Positions 56,507 through 64,000 of a stretch of DNA of 64,000 nt are shown here, in pieces. The DNA lies in assembly GCA_944392755.1 (NCBI GenBank), contig CALXXT010000012.1, positions 1 through 64,000 of the forward strand. Direction: 5' to 3'. Every line of letters begins with the position of its first letter. Within the stretch, counting starts at the first letter, position 1. The position numbers and the translations under genes were made by a program. The DNA is from an uncultured Sutterella sp. Its GTDB lineage: Bacteria > Pseudomonadota > Gammaproteobacteria > Burkholderiales > Burkholderiaceae_F. Below the pieces are notes generated by a model. The model was not told the DNA's origin. It was given only the letters and a program-made list of their open reading frames with translations, and did no database searches.

Positions 56507-56588
56507 TCCGTCCCGCGTGGTCCCCTTAGGGACCGACGGGACGGAACCTTCGGTAAACCCGCCCCGTGAGGGGCAGATTCTACCGAAG
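56507..56588 (-). other. Double hairpin in the aspA-dcuA interval
   Basis: TCCGTCCC..GGTCCC / GGGACC..GGGACGGA (56507-56545) is followed by CTTCGGTA / TACCGAAG (56548-56588) enclosing CCCC GTGA GGGG. Neither has a T-run. They sit between the aspA stop and the dcuA start and may tune dcuA expression or mRNA stability. Confidence 0.65.
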
Positions 56589-56608
56589 CATTAGTTCGAA
56601 AGCATGAG

Positions 56609-58006
56609 TTACTGCTCGAACTTCGGGTTAATCAGGTTCTCGTACGTGAAGATTTCATCCCACTGTTCCTGGGTGATCATCTTCTTCTCTTCGACGAGAA
56701 GCTGATGGAGCGACTTCCCGGTGAGGAAGCCTTCACGCGCGATGTTGGCGCAGGGCTTGTAGCCGAAGTGCGGCTTAAGGAGCGTGATGATGCCGAGAGA
56801 GCCCATCACGAGATCCTTCGTATGTTCGGCATTGACGACAATGCCGTCGACACACTTTTCACGCAGCGCGTTGCAGGCGTTCGTGAGCACCTTCATCTGC
56901 ATGTAGAGCGCAAAGGAAATCACCGGTTCCATGACGTTCAGCTCGAGCTGGCCGGCCGAAGCGGCGAGCATGACCGTCGTGTCGAGACCGATCGCGAGGA
57001 AAGACGCCTGATTCGTCACTTCCGGGATGACCGGATTGACCTTGCCCGGCATGATCGAGGAGCCCGGCTGGAGCTGCGGCAGGACGAGCTCGGACAGACC
57101 CGTGCGCGGACCCGACGCGAGGAGACGCAGGTCGTTGCAGACCTTCGTCAGCTTGACGGCGAGGCTCTTGCAGGCGGCAGAGAGACCGACATAGGCGCCG
57201 CAGTCCGAAGTCGCCGCGATGAGATCTTCGCTGTTGACGAAGTCGATGCCCGTAAGCTCGGCGAGCTTCTTCACGGCGAGCGCCGGATAGTCCGGATGGG
57301 CCGTCACGCAGGTGCCGATCGCGGTCGCGCCGAGATTGACAACCTTCAGATGCGCCTGAGCTTCCTTGATCACCTTGATTTCGTCGGCGATCGTGAAGCC
57401 CCAGCCATGGAATTCCTGGCCGAAGGACATCGGAACGGCATCCTGCAGGTGGGTGCGGCCCATCTTCAGAACGTTCTTCGTCTCTTCCGCCTTCTTGTAG
57501 AAGGAGCCGACGAGCGCTTCAACAGCCTTCAAAAGCTCGTTCGAACGCAGGAGGAGCGAGAGGTGCAGGGCGGTCGGATAGGTGTCGTTCGTCGACTGGC
57601 CGAAGTTGGCATGGTCGTTCGGCGAAACCTTCTTGTCGCCCTTCTCAAGGCCGAGATGTTCGCAGGCGAGGTTGCTGATCACCTCGTTGCAGTTCATGTT
57701 CGTCGACGTGCCGGCTCCGCCCTGAAGCCAGTCCGTCACGAACTGATCGCGGTACTTGCCCTCAATCAGCTGGTCGCAGGCCCAAACGAGCGCGTCGGCA
57801 ACGTCGGCCGGAATCGTGCCCAATTCCTTGTTGGCGAGCGCCGCAGCCTTCTTCACGTAGCCGAAGGCGATCGGGAAGAAAGGTTCCTGCGACATCGGCA
57901 TTTCCGTGATGTTGAAGTTCTGCTTGCCGCGCATCGTCTGCACGCCATAGTAGTCTTCATCCGGAATTTCCAACGGACCCAAAAAGTCGCTTTCGATACG
58001 GGACAT
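56609..58006 (-). CDS. aspA: Aspartate ammonia-lyase
   Basis: 465-residue tetrameric lyase splitting aspartate into fumarate and ammonia. It shares the fumarase/aspartase loop [15 protein letters not shown] and [17 protein letters not shown]. The N-terminal DFLGPLEIPDEDYYGVQT is aspartase-like rather than FumC-like. AGGAGGATAGAAA precedes the ATG. It lies between frdB and dcuA on the same strand, so aspartate uptake, fumarate formation and fumarate reduction are encoded side by side. A few residues short of E. coli AspA but complete. Confidence 0.95.
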   Translation of the reverse strand: MSRIESDFLGPLEIPDEDYYGVQTMRGKQNFNITEMPMSQEPFFPIAFGYVKKAAALANKELGTIPADVADALVWACDQLIEGKYRDQFVTDWLQGGAGTSTNMNCNEVISNLACEHLGLEKGDKKVSPNDHANFGQSTNDTYPTALHLSLLLRSNELLKAVEALVGSFYKKAEETKNVLKMGRTHLQDAVPMSFGQEFHGWGFTIADEIKVIKEAQAHLKVVNLGATAIGTCVTAHPDYPALAVKKLAELTGIDFVNSEDLIAATSDCGAYVGLSAACKSLAVKLTKVCNDLRLLASGPRTGLSELVLPQLQPGSSIMPGKVNPVIPEVTNQASFLAIGLDTTVMLAASAGQLELNVMEPVISFALYMQMKVLTNACNALREKCVDGIVVNAEHTKDLVMGSLGIITLLKPHFGYKPCANIAREGFLTGKSLHQLLVEEKKMITQEQWDEIFTYENLINPKFEQ

Positions 58007-58076
58007 TTTCTATCCTCCTCGTATTTATGGAATTTTCCCCAAAAAGGGCTGGTTTTAAAGGTTGTGAGCCACTTGC

Positions 58077-58155
58077 CTGCCGCCCTACGGCAGCAGGAAA
58101 CGCTCAGGTTCAAATGGTTGCTGGGAGTCCGAAGGGAGCCGACGCCCCCTTCGGA
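58077..58155 (-). other. Hairpins in the frdB-aspA interval
   Basis: CTGCCG/CGGCAG (58077-58093) and TCCGAAGGG/CCCTTCGGA (58128-58155) lie in the 165 bases between frdB and aspA. They lack T-runs, so transcription may read through from frdAB into aspA. Confidence 0.55.
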
Positions 58156-58171
58156 ACGGAAGGTTCAACGG

Positions 58172-58996
58172 TTACTGACGAACCGGCACGATCGGAATCG
58201 CGCGCTTCTCGGAAGGACGAACCTTGTCGAAGTTGCTGATGCCCTGTTCGGCCATCTTGCGGCGGATAAAGGCAATCTGCGTCTTCAGGGGCAGATCCTT
58301 CGGGCAGAAGTCATGGCAGGCGAGGAGCGACATGCAGCCGAACACGCCCGATTCGTCGCCCACCACTTCGTAGTAGTCGGCGTCGTTGCGCGTGTCGCGC
58401 GGGTCGAGACGGAAGCGGGCGATCTTGTTGATGCCCACGGCGCCGACAAAGTCCGGGCGCAGACGCACCGTACCACAGCCAGCGATGCAGCATCCGCATT
58501 CGACGCAGCGGTCGAGCACGTAGATGTCTTCCGCGAGCTGCGGATCCATCGGCTCTTCGGTCTTGCGAAGGTCGATTTCCTCTTCCTTCATGTGAACCCA
58601 AGTCTGCATGCGCTCGGACATGTTGCGCATCCACTTGCCGGTATTGACCGAGAGGTCGCCGATGAGCTCGAACGCAGGCAGGGGCGCCAGCGTGAACTCA
58701 TCCGGAAGATCACGCGTCAGCGTGCGGCAGGCCAGACCCGGCTTTCCGTTGATCATCATGGCGCACGAGCCGCAAATGCCCGCACGGCAGACAAAGTCGA
58801 ACTGCAGCGTCGGATCCTGCTTGTCGCGGATTTCATTGAGCGCGATGAAGAGCGTCATCGAGTCGCCTTCTTCGAGCTCATAGGTCTGCATGTGCGGAAC
58901 CGATTCCGGATCGCGCGGGTTGTAGCGCAGGATGCTGATCTTGAGCATGCGGTGCTTCGCAGCCGGCGCCGTCGTCTTCTGAACTTCTTGAGTCAT
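58172..58996 (-). CDS. frdB: Fumarate reductase/succinate dehydrogenase iron-sulfur subunit
   Basis: 274-residue electron-transfer subunit. [2Fe-2S] ligands are in CRAGICGSC and a later LACRTLT. [4Fe-4S] ligands lie in CVECGCCIAGC and [3Fe-4S] ligands in CMSLLACHDFCPKD. The text is closest to the Wolinella succinogenes QFR type (for example FDFVCRAGICGSC and YEVVGDESGVFGC). AGGAGCTGCATGAA precedes the ATG. A C-terminal tail of about 30 residues is longer than in Wolinella. It follows frdA after 15 bases. No membrane subunit gene lies beside it. Confidence 0.95.
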   Translation of the reverse strand: MTQEVQKTTAPAAKHRMLKISILRYNPRDPESVPHMQTYELEEGDSMTLFIALNEIRDKQDPTLQFDFVCRAGICGSCAMMINGKPGLACRTLTRDLPDEFTLAPLPAFELIGDLSVNTGKWMRNMSERMQTWVHMKEEEIDLRKTEEPMDPQLAEDIYVLDRCVECGCCIAGCGTVRLRPDFVGAVGINKIARFRLDPRDTRNDADYYEVVGDESGVFGCMSLLACHDFCPKDLPLKTQIAFIRRKMAEQGISNFDKVRPSEKRAIPIVPVRQ

Positions 58997-59011
58997 TTCA
59001 TGCAGCTCCTA

Positions 59012-60997
59012 TTAATCGGTCAGGGGTTCGCCGATGCGTTCGTTGCGGCCGCGCAGGCGCTTCGGGAGCAGATCCTGGTACGGCATGATCGCATTCTGAA
59101 TGGCCCAGCGGTCGGCGCCCTCAGCTTCCATGCGGGCGCGGATCTGGTCCACTTCGGCCTGACGCTTGGCCGATTCCGGATTTTCGATGTAGTTCTTGAC
59201 GCCGTACCCGCGGAAGCCCGGCGGAAGTTCCATGCGGCTGATGTCGAGATCCTCGTAGCTGAGGGTCGGCAGCGTATCGCCTTCCTTCCAGACGGCAAGC
59301 GTGCGGTTGAGCCACTTGACGTCGTCACGCTGCGAGTAGTCTTCGCGGTAGTGAGCGCCGCGGGATTCCGTGCGGGCGAGAGCGCCGCAAGCAACCGTAA
59401 GCGCAACACGAAGCATCATCTGCGTGCGGTAGGCGTAGACCAGTTCGGGGTTGACGCCCGCGACGTCCTTCACGGAGATGTTGAAGGAACGCTTGTAGAG
59501 GTCTTCGAGCTCGGAGACCGCGCTTTCCATGTCTTCGCCGCGGCGGAAGATGCCGATCTTCGTCGTCATGATGTCCTGCATGCGGGTGCGCAGGGCCACG
59601 GCGTCTTCGGTGCCGCCGTTCGTCTTGAAGTGGTTGAGCTGAGCTTCCGTCTTCGCGACTGCGTCGTAAATGGCCGACGTCGGGATATCGATGGCGTTCT
59701 CAGGCTTTTCGCAGAAGTCGGCGATGTATTCGCCGACGATCATGCCGGCGACGACCGTTTCCGCGACGGAGTTGCCGCCGAGACGATTAAAGCCGTGCAT
59801 GTCCCAGCAGGCCGCTTCGCCGGCAGCAAAAAGGCCCTTCAGGGTCGGGCTTTCGCCAGACGGCTTCGTGCGCACGCCGCCCATCGTGTAGTGCTGGGCC
59901 GGACGCACCGGGATCCATTCCTTCGTCGGGTCGACGCCGAGGAAGTAATGGCAGATTTCATAGACTTCACGCAGCTTGTGCTTGATGTGATGCTCGCCGA
60001 GAAGCGTGATGTCGAGCCAAAGATGTTCGCCCCAGCGGCTCTTGACGCCCTTGCCCTGAGCAATGCGCTCTTCCATGCGGCGGGACACCACGTCGCGGCT
60101 CGCCAGTTCCTTCTTTTCCGGTTCGACGTCCGGCATGAAGCGGTATCCGTCGGCGTCGCGAAGCAGACCGCCGTCGCCGCGGCAGCCTTCCGTCACCAGG
60201 ATGCCTGCCGGGAAGATGCCGGTCGGGTGGAACTGGATGGCTTCCATGTTCGAAAGCGTCGCCACGCCCGTAGAAAGCGCGAGATCGTAGCCGGTGCCGT
60301 CGCAGATCACGGCGTTCGTCGTGACGCGGTAGATGCGGCCCGCACCGCCCGTGGCGATGGCCGTCGCCTTCGAGACGTAAGCCATGAGTTCGCCCGAGAT
60401 GAGGTCGCGGACGACGGCGCCGTAGCAACGCTTGCCGTCATGAATGAGCGAAAGCGCTTCGACGCGTTCAATCACCGGAACCTTCTCGGCGATGATGCGG
60501 TCGCTCACGGTGTTGAGCATCGCGTGGCCCGTGCAGTCCGAAACGTAGCACGTACGCCACTTCTTCGTGCCGCCGAAGTCGCGCTGCGCGACGAGGCCCG
60601 CGGCCTCCTTGCGTTCGGTAATCGTGACCTTTTCGCCGTTGATGATCACCTGACGGTCGCCCGGGGTGATGCGGCTCCAGGGGCAGCCCCAGGCCGCGAG
60701 TTCGCGCACGGCCTTCGGCGACGTGTTCACGAACATGCGCACGACTTCCTGGTCCGCGCCCCAGTCCGAACCGCGGACCGTATCGGCAAAGTGGATGTCC
60801 TCGTTGTCGCCGGCGCCCTTGATGACGTTGCCGAGCGAGGCCTGCATGCCACCCTGCGCGGCCTTCGAGTGGCTGCGCTTCGGCGGCACGAGCGAGAGAA
60901 CGATCGAATCATGCCCGCGGCGCTTCGCCGCGACGGCCATGCGAAGCCCCGCAAGGCCGCCGCCGATCACCAGCACGTCGGTGTAGATAACTTTCAT
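59012..60997 (-). CDS. frdA: Fumarate reductase/succinate dehydrogenase flavoprotein subunit
   Basis: 661-residue catalytic subunit with covalent FAD. The Rossmann motif [12 protein letters not shown] is at about 10-21 and the FAD histidine is in [12 protein letters not shown]. Active-site regions include [10 protein letters not shown] and the C-terminal [14 protein letters not shown]. Size and text resemble Wolinella FrdA, so quinol-linked fumarate reduction is the likely direction. AGGAGCAACCT precedes the ATG at 60997. The cytochrome b subunit FrdC, upstream of frdA in Wolinella, is missing; 888 gene-free bases lie there. Confidence 0.95.
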   Translation of the reverse strand: MKVIYTDVLVIGGGLAGLRMAVAAKRRGHDSIVLSLVPPKRSHSKAAQGGMQASLGNVIKGAGDNEDIHFADTVRGSDWGADQEVVRMFVNTSPKAVRELAAWGCPWSRITPGDRQVIINGEKVTITERKEAAGLVAQRDFGGTKKWRTCYVSDCTGHAMLNTVSDRIIAEKVPVIERVEALSLIHDGKRCYGAVVRDLISGELMAYVSKATAIATGGAGRIYRVTTNAVICDGTGYDLALSTGVATLSNMEAIQFHPTGIFPAGILVTEGCRGDGGLLRDADGYRFMPDVEPEKKELASRDVVSRRMEERIAQGKGVKSRWGEHLWLDITLLGEHHIKHKLREVYEICHYFLGVDPTKEWIPVRPAQHYTMGGVRTKPSGESPTLKGLFAAGEAACWDMHGFNRLGGNSVAETVVAGMIVGEYIADFCEKPENAIDIPTSAIYDAVAKTEAQLNHFKTNGGTEDAVALRTRMQDIMTTKIGIFRRGEDMESAVSELEDLYKRSFNISVKDVAGVNPELVYAYRTQMMLRVALTVACGALARTESRGAHYREDYSQRDDVKWLNRTLAVWKEGDTLPTLSYEDLDISRMELPPGFRGYGVKNYIENPESAKRQAEVDQIRARMEAEGADRWAIQNAIMPYQDLLPKRLRGRNERIGEPLTD

Positions 60998-61885
60998 AGG
61001 TTGCTCCTGAAACTCGCCCCTTTCGAGGCGGGAAGACGGCGGAAACTTGTTCCTGGCGTCATGGCCAAAGGCTTCTTAGGCAACTCCGGCCTCCCTTTAA
61101 TTCTCCGGTCCTCATGCTGGCAAGCGGCCTCTGCCATTGAGCTTCCGACGACTCGGCCGAGGAAACCGCCGAACCGCCGGGACTTGAACCCCTGTCAGCA
61201 CTGCCCCTTTCGCGGAGGTCGTCCGCAAGGCGGGCCAAGGCTTGCCGCCGCCGTTCAGAGAACCGAAGTTCGTTCCGAACCGCTGCGGCGCTCCTTCCGG
61301 AAAACCGTGCCTTCGCGTTCGGCCGCGCGGTCCCTTCTCCTGCGGGATGCACGCCTCACGGCACGGCGGACGCCGCCGCCGGCGTCCGTTTTGCCGCTCA
61401 TTCTTCTCTCGCGCGTGCGTGCGGGCAAGGTTTGTTCGGCCCGTTTTCGATCCAAGTCAAAAGTTTGAGCTAAAAATCGCGTTTTGATACGCGTAAATAC
61501 TTAGCTCTATGGGTGGTTTTTCTCCTTCTTTCGAACGAATTTCCACAGGTTTCTACGAAATTCTCTGTAATTTGGGAGCATTTTTTCGGGAGAACCCTAT
61601 CCAGCGGAGCCCTCGACATCCACCCTGCCACGGCCGCCCCCAAAATCCGGACTTTCAGCAGGCATTGGCCCGCATCTCCAAAAATCATGAAATTTCCCTG
61701 AAAATCAAGCAAATTAACTTCAAAGCGAACCCAAATCTCTTAGGATGTTTGACTCATTCGACGAATTAAGCGTTTTCGCTTACTGTATATGTATTTTCAC
61801 GTATTTAATTTGCAGGGATGATTTCTTCTATAGATAAAGGCTATTCGATAGAATATGGGACGTCATCCGCTGCTCAGCATTCGCC
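60998..61885. other. Long gene-free region between divergent frdA and recG
   Basis: 888 bases in two parts. From 61000 to about 61470 the sequence is very GC-rich with several potential stems, for example CGGACGCC/GGCGTCCG, and a GGGGTTCAAGTCCC stretch (61192-61179, - strand) that resembles a tRNA T-arm. From about 61480 to 61885 it is clearly more AT-rich. No open frame has a site, domain or membrane helices. The segment must hold the frdA and recG promoters. I cannot identify an RNA gene in it. Confidence 0.55.
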
Positions 61886-63985
61886 ATGGCCGCATCGAGA
61901 ACCGAACCCCGCTCCTTCCCGCGTCCTTCCGGTCCCATCCGGTCCAGCAGAATAGGACCGCTTGAGGAGCGTCTGGCTCGGCTTGGCCTCGTTTCGGACT
62001 GGGATTTTCTCCTCCACCTGCCCATCCGCTATGAGGATGAGACGCGCATCACGCCGATCGCCGAGCTTCAGGCCGGGATCCCAGCGCAAATTCAGGGGAC
62101 GGTGCGTTCGGCGGACATGATTCACACCGCGCGGGGCGAGCAGTTTTCCGCCTGGGTTCAGGATGAGAGCGGGAGCCTCACGGCGCGCTTCATCTACTTC
62201 TACCCGAGCGTCAAGCAGCAGTTTTTGCCCGGCCGCGTCGTGCGTCTCTACGGGGAGCCTCGCCGCGCTTACGCGGGGGGCCTTGAGATGATCCACCCCA
62301 AAGTTCGAGCCCCGGTTTCGGACGTTCGCGATCTCCCGCACGCGCTCACGCCAGTCTACGGCCTCGGCGAAGGCGTGCAGCAGCACTGGATGCGCAAGCA
62401 GATCGCCAAGCGCCTTCTTGACCTCAACGGCGTCGCCGAGCTTGTCCCCGAGGCTTGGTTGAAGAAGCTCAATCTTCCCACCCTGCGGGCCGCGCTCGAG
62501 TACCTCCATCAGCCGCCTCCCGAAGCGGATGCCGGAGTGCTGGCCGAACACGACGGCCCCTATTGGGCGCGCATCAAGTTCGATGAACTTCTCGCGCAGC
62601 AGACGGCGCTCCGCGAAATGCGCAAGCTTGCCGCAGGCGCATCGGCACCGGCCCTCTTGCCCAATTCCTCGCGAAGCCTCACGTCGCGCTTTCTCGAGCG
62701 GCTTCCCTTTCCACTCACGGGCGCACAGGAGCGCGTCTGGCGCGAACTTGCCGCCGACCTTGAAAAAACACGCCCGATGCGCCGCCTCGTGCAGGGCGAC
62801 GTGGGAAGCGGCAAGACGGTTGTCGCCGCGCTTGCGGCCCTGCGCGCCGTTGAGGCGGGGCGACAGGCGGCGATCATGGCGCCCACGGAAATCCTTGCCG
62901 AACAGCACTTTGAAAATCTGAAGCGCTGGCTCGAGCCTCTCGACGTGCGCATGATCCGTCTCTCGGGAAGCTTGAAGGCGGCCGAGAAGCGCGCGGCGCT
63001 CGAGGCGATCGCCTCGGGTGAAGCCGAAGTAGCCGTCGGCACCCATGCGCTCATTCAGGAGTCGGTGCGCTTCAAGGACCTTGGACTCGCCGTCATCGAC
63101 GAGCAGCACCGCTTCGGCGTCGCGCAGCGGCTCAAGCTGCGGCGCGCCGAGAGCGACGGCGAAGCGCCGCACCTCCTCATGATGTCGGCGACGCCGATTC
63201 CGCGAACGCTTGCGATGAGCTACCTCGCCGACCTCGACGTCTCCGTCATCGACGAAATGCCGCCGGGCCGCACGCCCGTCGAAACGAAGCTCGTGCGCAT
63301 CGACAGGCGGAGCGACGTGCTCGCCGTCGTGCGCGGATGCGCAGAATCGGGTCGTCAGGTCTACTGGGTCTGCCCTCTCATTGAAGAGAGCGAAGCGCTT
63401 GACCTCACCCCTGCGGTCGACTGCAGGACGGCGCTTGAAGCCGCGCTCCCCGGCCTGCGCATCGGGCTCCTCCACGGCGCGCTCGCCCCCGAAGCCAAGC
63501 GGCTCGTGATGGAATCCTTCGAAGCGGGCGAAATCGACGTTCTTGTCTCGACCACGGTCATTGAAGTGGGCGTCGACGTTCCAAACGCCACCCTCATGGT
63601 GATCGAGCACGCCGAGCGCTTCGGCCTCGCGCAGCTCCACCAGCTGCGGGGCCGCGTCGGGCGCGGCGGCGGACGGAGTGCCTGCATCCTCCTCTACGAC
63701 CCGAAGCTCTCCGAGACGGGCAAGGCGCGCCTGCGCGTCATCCGTGAGTCGGCGGACGGCTTTGAAATCGCACGGCGCGATCTCGAAATTCGAGGCCCCG
63801 GCGAATTCCTCGGCGAGCGCCAGTCCGGGCTTCCGCTCCTGCGCTTCGCTGACCTTGAGCGCGACGGGGCGCTCCTTGAGGCCGCCCGCGAAGCTGCGGC
63901 CGAGATGCTGCGCGCGGATCCCGAATCGGCCCGGCGGCTTGCCTCCCGCTGGTATGCATCCGCCTCAAACCTTCTTTGCGCATGA
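61886..63985 (+). CDS. recG: ATP-dependent DNA helicase RecG
   Basis: 699-residue branch-migration helicase for stalled forks. It has an N-terminal wedge with an OB fold (about 65-160, PAQIQGTVRSADM), Walker A GDVGSGKT near 309, motif II DEQH in VIDEQHRFGVAQR, motif III MSATPIPRT and motif VI in RGRVGRGG. The ATG at 61886 has no clear ribosome site, and the domain start would allow a slightly later start. It ends 15 bases before the window edge and is complete. Confidence 0.95.
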   Translation: MAASRTEPRSFPRPSGPIRSSRIGPLEERLARLGLVSDWDFLLHLPIRYEDETRITPIAELQAGIPAQIQGTVRSADMIHTARGEQFSAWVQDESGSLTARFIYFYPSVKQQFLPGRVVRLYGEPRRAYAGGLEMIHPKVRAPVSDVRDLPHALTPVYGLGEGVQQHWMRKQIAKRLLDLNGVAELVPEAWLKKLNLPTLRAALEYLHQPPPEADAGVLAEHDGPYWARIKFDELLAQQTALREMRKLAAGASAPALLPNSSRSLTSRFLERLPFPLTGAQERVWRELAADLEKTRPMRRLVQGDVGSGKTVVAALAALRAVEAGRQAAIMAPTEILAEQHFENLKRWLEPLDVRMIRLSGSLKAAEKRAALEAIASGEAEVAVGTHALIQESVRFKDLGLAVIDEQHRFGVAQRLKLRRAESDGEAPHLLMMSATPIPRTLAMSYLADLDVSVIDEMPPGRTPVETKLVRIDRRSDVLAVVRGCAESGRQVYWVCPLIEESEALDLTPAVDCRTALEAALPGLRIGLLHGALAPEAKRLVMESFEAGEIDVLVSTTVIEVGVDVPNATLMVIEHAERFGLAQLHQLRGRVGRGGGRSACILLYDPKLSETGKARLRVIRESADGFEIARRDLEIRGPGEFLGERQSGLPLLRFADLERDGALLEAAREAAAEMLRADPESARRLASRWYASASNLLCA

Positions 63986-64000
63986 ATTTTTGAAAAAGAA

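Noticed and set aside
61100..61200. tRNA-like or permuted tmRNA-like fragments upstream of frdA
   Set aside because: T-arm-like and D-arm-like pieces are present, but the acceptor arms do not pair, the T-stem has only three good pairs, and no CCA or tag-peptide sequence is found.
61540..61860. Replication-origin-like AT-rich segment with a TTTCCACAG box
   Set aside because: A single poor DnaA-box match, with no cluster of boxes and no dnaA or dnaN nearby.

Overview
The window reads as chromosome from a GC-rich betaproteobacterium with an anaerobic, fumarate-respiring lifestyle, most like the gut Burkholderiales family Sutterellaceae. This is inferred from gene content and order, not from a search. 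Betaproteobacterial or general proteobacterial blocks are present: lepA-lepB-rnc-era-recO-nagZ, rpmF-fabH-fabD-fabG-acpP-fabF, rpsO-pnp and tpiA-secG-tRNA-Leu. There is no insertion sequence, phage, CRISPR array or rRNA operon.

Layout. 0.2-4.8 kb (+): two PLP aminotransferases, two tandem BOF/YgiW-type periplasmic proteins and an EamA exporter. 4.9-10 kb (-): fumC with a DUF401 transporter, then pflB. 10.3-14.2 kb (+): a two-subunit class I hydro-lyase (fumarase/tartrate dehydratase type), an MmgE/PrpD protein and an unknown CxxC protein. 14.4-18.1 kb (-): a thioesterase and a ridA-dcuC-malY operon. 18.4-20.5 kb (+): an NDP-forming acyl-CoA synthetase. 20.6-23.1 kb (-): pflA and a UxaA-type dehydratase. 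23.1-30.4 kb (+): tRNA-Gly(CCC), dnaQ, an amino-acid binding protein and permease, rpsO, pnp, tpiA, secG and a duplicated tRNA-Leu/tRNA-Gln pair. 30.5-36.8 kb (-): a NitT/TauT-type transporter locus whose permease and ATPase are one protein, interrupted by a two-gene GIY-YIG nuclease module, plus an NhaD-type antiporter. 37.1-44.8 kb (-): pncB-nagZ-recO-era-rnc-lepB-lepA. 45.1-48.5 kb: a secreted FMN/FAD reductase divergent from a MocR-like regulator that has lost its PLP lysine. 48.7-54.0 kb (-): fatty-acid synthesis genes and rpmF. 54.2-54.9 kb (-): six tRNAs, four of them identical tRNA-Gly(GCC). 55.0-61.0 kb (-): dcuA, aspA, frdB, frdA. 61.9-64 kb (+): recG.

How the genes work together. 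AspA deaminates aspartate to fumarate, DcuA exchanges C4-dicarboxylates, FrdAB (Wolinella-like) reduces fumarate, and two fumarases link malate to fumarate. PflB/PflA split pyruvate to formate and acetyl-CoA. The NDP-forming synthetase can turn acetyl-CoA into acetate plus ATP. RidA, DcuC and the MalY-type C-S lyase form an operon that suggests cysteine/serine-type amino acids feed the same pathways. The sequence therefore suggests an amino-acid and dicarboxylate fermenter or respirer.

The least explained parts are the GIY-YIG/OB-like pair at 31.8-33.7 kb, the fused ABC transporter, the lysine-less MocR protein, the missing FrdC anchor beside frdAB, and the 0.9 kb gene-free segment upstream of frdA.
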